DNA from: Siphlonurus alternatus | Taxonomy: Eukaryota > Arthropoda > Insecta > Ephemeroptera > Siphlonuridae | Reading direction: 5' to 3' | DNA length: 64,000 nucleotides | NCBI GenBank assembly: GCA_949825025.1 | Contig: OX463782.1 | Coordinates: 28,498,759-28,562,758 of the forward strand | Shown here: positions 62,501-64,000 of the stretch, in pieces | How the letters are laid out: each line of letters begins with the position of its first letter | Numbering within the stretch: position 1 is the first letter of the stretch | Notes under the pieces: model-generated | What the model was told of the DNA's origin: nothing | What the model saw: only the letters and a program-made list of their open reading frames with translations | Databases searched by the model: none | Position numbers and translations under genes: made by a program

Positions 62501-62655
62501 TGACGGTGGTACGCAAGGTGGACGCTGGCGAGGGCAGCTACCCGTCGGTCAACACGTGTGTCCACTACCTCAAGCTGCCTGACTACCCCACTGAAGAGCT
62601 TCTTAGAGACAGGCTGCTGGCAGCAACTCGAGAAAAAGGCTTCCACCTCAACTGA
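40440..62655 (+). CDS. HECTD1: HECTD1, HECT-type E3 ubiquitin ligase, complete coding region
   Basis: About 35 coding exons whose phases all join, totalling 7872 nt (2623 residues; human 2610). It starts [20 protein letters not shown] and ends TREKGFHLN, both matching human HECTD1. Domain order is as in the family: ARM-like N-terminus, ankyrin repeats, SUN/discoidin-like domain, MIB/HERC2 domain, acidic stretch, C-terminal HECT domain with the catalytic Cys in NTCVHYLKL. Known role: a cytoplasmic E3 ligase acting in Wnt/APC, HSP90 secretion and cell-migration pathways in vertebrates. Exon blocks are itemised below. The start ATG is at 40440-40442, immediately after an acceptor, so the 5' UTR is spliced. 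The gene is intact, with no frameshift or in-frame stop seen. Introns contain several MITEs and hairpins. Confidence 0.97.
40637..40747. repeat. Diverged hairpin element in HECTD1 intron 1
   Basis: The left side TAAGCCTGTTCGTAAACCCT and TTTTCTGCACTCAAC resembles the left arm of the element at 49336 (TAGGCCTGTTCGTAAATCCT, TTTCTGCACCCAATC). The right side pairs only partly (TGCAGAAAATATATATTGAG, CAGGTTA). Probably an old copy of the same family. Confidence 0.5.
43814..44007. repeat. Near-perfect hairpin in HECTD1 intron 7 (90-bp arms, 13-bp loop)
   Basis: The left arm starts TTTCACTTTTCGGACTTTTA and ends GTTCGTGCACAT. The loop is 43904-43916. The right arm begins ATGTGCACGAACAC and ends AAGTCCGAAAAGTGAAA. 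Mismatches are confined to about 43838-43845. No coding content. Transcribed as part of HECTD1 pre-mRNA, it would form a long double-stranded stem. Origin may be a young foldback MITE. Confidence 0.88.
44210..44868 (+). other. HECTD1: HECTD1 exons 8-9: ankyrin repeats (aa 388-541)
   Basis: Exons 44210-44326 and 44523-44868. Ankyrin consensus pieces: [60 protein letters not shown]. These are followed by [11 protein letters not shown] and [17 protein letters not shown], as in human HECTD1. Four or so repeats, the protein-interaction module of the ligase. Confidence 0.95.
45016..49115 (+). other. HECTD1: HECTD1 exons 10-16: central region (aa 542-892)
   Basis: Exons 45016-45157, 46589-46762, 47076-47307, 47597-47632 (36-nt microexon), 48330-48505, 48752-48919, 48993-49115. 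Content includes [96 protein letters not shown] and [16 protein letters not shown]. The microexon is phase 1 on both sides, so it can be skipped without a frameshift. Exon 15 appears to end at a GC donor (AAG|GCAAGT, 48920); an alternative GT donor 12 bases downstream (48932) adds four in-frame codons. Confidence 0.9.
45415..45546 (+). other. Candidate 44-codon cassette exon in HECTD1 intron 10
   Basis: Exactly 132 nt, open in phase 0, bounded by TTTTACAG and GTAGGA. It encodes [20 protein letters not shown] then [20 protein letters not shown] and LNRT. It would insert between NE of exon 10 and EDEDG of exon 11 without disturbing the frame. It is GC-richer than the flanking intron. I recall no such insert in human HECTD1. 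Confidence 0.45.
49336..49458. mobile_element. 123-bp palindromic element in HECTD1 intron 16
   Basis: Arms TAGGCCTGTTCGTAAATCCT and AGGGTTTGCGAACAGGCCTA. Inner arms CGGTGTACACTTTCTGCACC and CCAATCGACCTTAT pair with their complements around a 13-bp loop. Nearly perfect, so probably recent. Confidence 0.8.
49505..49877. mobile_element. MITE family B, copy 3, with different tips
   Basis: The core is the family B palindrome (TTTTTGAGTTATGAATTTTT, CCATTTCTCCATGTTAAATT, GATAGGGGGTGTAGAGGAGA). The outer 35 bp instead read GGTAGAGATAACACGGATCA on the left with its complement on the right. Flanks are TCAA and TTAA. A poly-T run expands the right arm. HECTD1 intron 16. Confidence 0.85.
50070..51115 (+). 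other. HECTD1: HECTD1 exons 17-19 (aa 893-1111)
   Basis: Exons 50070-50321, 50524-50655, 50841-51115. Content: [93 protein letters not shown] and [20 protein letters not shown], all closely matching the vertebrate protein. Confidence 0.95.
51392..52745 (+). other. HECTD1: HECTD1 exons 20-22: SUN/discoidin-like and MIB/HERC2 domains (aa 1112-1383)
   Basis: Exons 51392-51644, 52035-52269, 52419-52745. The SUN/F5-8-type domain carries [40 protein letters not shown] and [16 protein letters not shown]. The MIB/HERC2 domain carries [40 protein letters not shown] and [20 protein letters not shown]. The intron after exon 20 starts GCAAGT, a GC-AG intron. Confidence 0.95.
52969..56049 (+). other. HECTD1: HECTD1 exons 23-26: low-complexity and acidic region (aa 1384-1820)
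   Basis: Exons 52969-53129 (alternatively ending at 53153, eight more in-frame codons), 53702-54521, 55108-55274, 55888-56049. Ser/Ala/Pro-rich and less conserved than the rest, containing [31 protein letters not shown] sequence (here [14 protein letters not shown]) and the acidic block [20 protein letters not shown], followed by YEEVM as in human. The 820-nt exon 24 is the longest in the gene. Confidence 0.88.
53484..53524. repeat. Poly-T tract, about 41 T
   Basis: Homopolymer in HECTD1 intron 23, possibly the poly(A) of an antisense retroposon, though no body is recognisable next to it. Its length makes it prone to sequencing error. Confidence 0.9.
57913..57998. repeat. Imperfect hairpin in HECTD1 intron 28
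   Basis: TTGCATACAATTTGTCTTTG and CAAGAAAACTTCATC pair with GATGAAATTTTCTTGCAATG and AAAATTTGTATGCAA around a loop of about 14 bp. Arm length of about 35 bp with a few mismatches is in the pre-miRNA size range, but a small MITE is equally likely. Confidence 0.6.
58430..58900. other. GC-rich insert with A-rich tail in HECTD1 intron 29, unclassified
   Basis: G-rich block (GTGAGTGGGGGGGTGGGCGC onward), open for 116 codons in one frame (58464-58814) without any motif I recognise. An A13 run and AATAATAAT follow the block at 58857-58892. The composition contrasts sharply with the surrounding AT-rich intron. A retroposed fragment is possible. Confidence 0.4.
59796..62655 (+). other. HECTD1: HECTD1 exons 31-35: HECT domain (aa 2114-2623)
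   Basis: Exons 59796-60374, 60526-60663, 60903-61047, 61408-61793, 62373-62655. HECT N-lobe: [61 protein letters not shown]-lobe: [40 protein letters not shown]. The catalytic cysteine is encoded by TGT at 62557-62559 (about residue 2592), 31 residues before the C-terminus, exactly as in human (C2579 of 2610). All residues expected for an active HECT ligase near the thioester site (T-C-V-H-Y-L-K-L-P) are present. Confidence 0.97.
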
Positions 62656-64000
62656 ACTAAAAGTACTGTATCAACCCACACGCCAATGGGTTTCATAATT
62701 GAATCGCATAAAATATACAGATAGTAGAATAAAAGTAGCAAACACTTATTCTATATCTTGTGTACTTCATACGGTTCAACTGTCATGTCTGAAGCTTTAA
62801 TGGAGAAATATTTACCCTTGTCGTCACATCATTTGGCTTGGCTCGCTGGATATTTCCAGTGTAGTACGGGAACAGACTAATAATTAAAATTAATTTAATG
62901 ATAATCTCACAAAAAAAATGAGCAACAGCAAAGCAGATAATGGCACTGGCATTCAAGATAATTGCTTTCACTTTCATGCAGATTATGATGAGTAAAGTAA
63001 AACTGGGGGAAAAAATTGTACAAATCTACCTTTTTTTGCTGATTATATTTGTTTATTAGATTTTTTTTAAATTTGTTTTCTTTGTTTTATACTAAAAATA
63101 TATTTTCTTCTTTTTTTTTAGTACTTCGAATCATGATTAAAAAAAAAAAAAAGAGGTTTTTCTGTAGGAAAATAATGCTATAGTTTAATGATTAAATGTT
63201 ATAATTTTCAGCTTTAAATAGAAACCTTTTGAATAGATGCTCTTGTATGAAATGAATTTGGGCACTGTCCTAATGTAATTAGGATGTTTTATGTTATTGT
63301 CTTTATAAATTTTTGTTCATTTGTGTTTTAGTAATTAGATAACGACTGCTTTAAATAATATGGCATAGAGGTTTCAAGATTAATATTGCAATTTGAAGAA
63401 ATGTGTTTAAGAACAATATGCATTTTATTTAAATTATGGCATACAGCAAGTTATAGTGGTGTTAAATGTAAAGAGACAGTGCCAATAATTTATTATTTGT
63501 TTTTTTGAATTATTATTTTGTGCTTTAGACAGGCGCAAAAATTGTTGTTGGTGCTTTTTTTTTTTCTTTTTTTGTCAAGACACAAGTACCTTTATTTGTG
63601 TGGTAGCATTGTAACGCAACTGCTGCTGTTAACATAAGGATATAATTGATTTAAAAAGTGTATTTAAGGCAGTGGCTTTAAAATAAAAGTAAATATATTT
63701 TCTCTCTGTGCCTTAACACGAGAGAGCGAGGGACAGATCATGTATTATAATTAAAAATTAATAATAATAATGAATAAATAAAAATATATATGAATAGCCT
63801 ATATTATTTCACCCCCACCAACTCATTACTGTAGTATATAATGTTATTATACATGCATTGAACACATTATCTTGTTAACCTGAACCTTGATACAGCATTC
63901 ATCATTCCCTATGCAACTTTTCATGCCTGGCCTGATCCTGAATTTACGAAAGAAAAAAAAAAAGTATGTATGATTATAAACGTTCAAAGTATAATAAATA
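62656..64000 (+). promoter_or_regulatory. HECTD1 3' UTR and downstream flank
   Basis: AT-rich, with candidate poly(A) signals AATAAA at 62728-62733, 63682-63687 and near 63773-63781, which suggests alternative 3' ends. No further gene is visible before the window end. Confidence 0.55.

Overview
This is a eukaryotic nuclear window, almost certainly metazoan and most likely arthropod. Its genes are split by many GT-AG introns, intergenic DNA is strongly AT-rich with long (TA)n tracts, and non-LTR retrotransposon remnants and short palindromic elements (MITEs) are scattered throughout. The recognisable proteins are animal orthologues (PIN4, UBR7, RSPH9, HECTD1). The arthropod assignment is a judgement from the HECTD1 sequence style and is not proven. 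An intact RSPH9 implies that the species still builds motile 9+2 cilia or sperm flagella.

Layout. 380-1003 (-): the first two exons of PIN4, running off the left edge. 1-4200 also holds a LINE 3' fragment, (TA)n tracts, a 0.5 kb palindromic element and a truncated LINE. 4355-7227 (+): a three-exon secreted-protein gene with four Cys-pair repeats, not recognised as a known family. 7070-14705: a tandem duplication of a unit of about 5.4 kb, carrying the 3' end of the secreted gene plus the promoter and first exon of UBR7. Copy A of UBR7 exon 1 (8481-8675) is followed in phase by exons for an unknown coiled-coil protein. Copy B (14418-14612) is the true UBR7 start. 14418-23023 (+): complete ten-exon UBR7, with a LINE and several MITEs in its introns. 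23498-25536 (-): complete five-exon RSPH9, tail to tail with UBR7. 25537-40439: mostly intergenic, with GC-rich promoter-like patches, a 2.5 kb inverted-repeat element (34499-36999) and two exons of an unidentified minus-strand gene. 40440-62655 (+): complete HECTD1, about 35 coding exons and 2623 codons plus stop by my count (human 2610), including the HECT catalytic cysteine. 62656-64000: its 3' UTR and flank.

Functionally, UBR7 and HECTD1 are both E3-ubiquitin-ligase class proteins, PIN4 is a prolyl isomerase and RSPH9 is an axonemal protein. Nothing suggests an operon or shared pathway; this is ordinary eukaryotic gene neighbourhood. The most unusual parts are the possible chimeric gene born from the UBR7 exon-1 duplication, the Cys-pair repeat secreted protein, the 2.5 kb element whose inverted termini are built of tandem 15-mers, a possible 44-codon cassette exon in HECTD1, and a near-perfect 90-bp hairpin in a HECTD1 intron. 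All exon borders were set by hand from splice sites, reading phase and recalled human orthologue sequence; no alignment was run.
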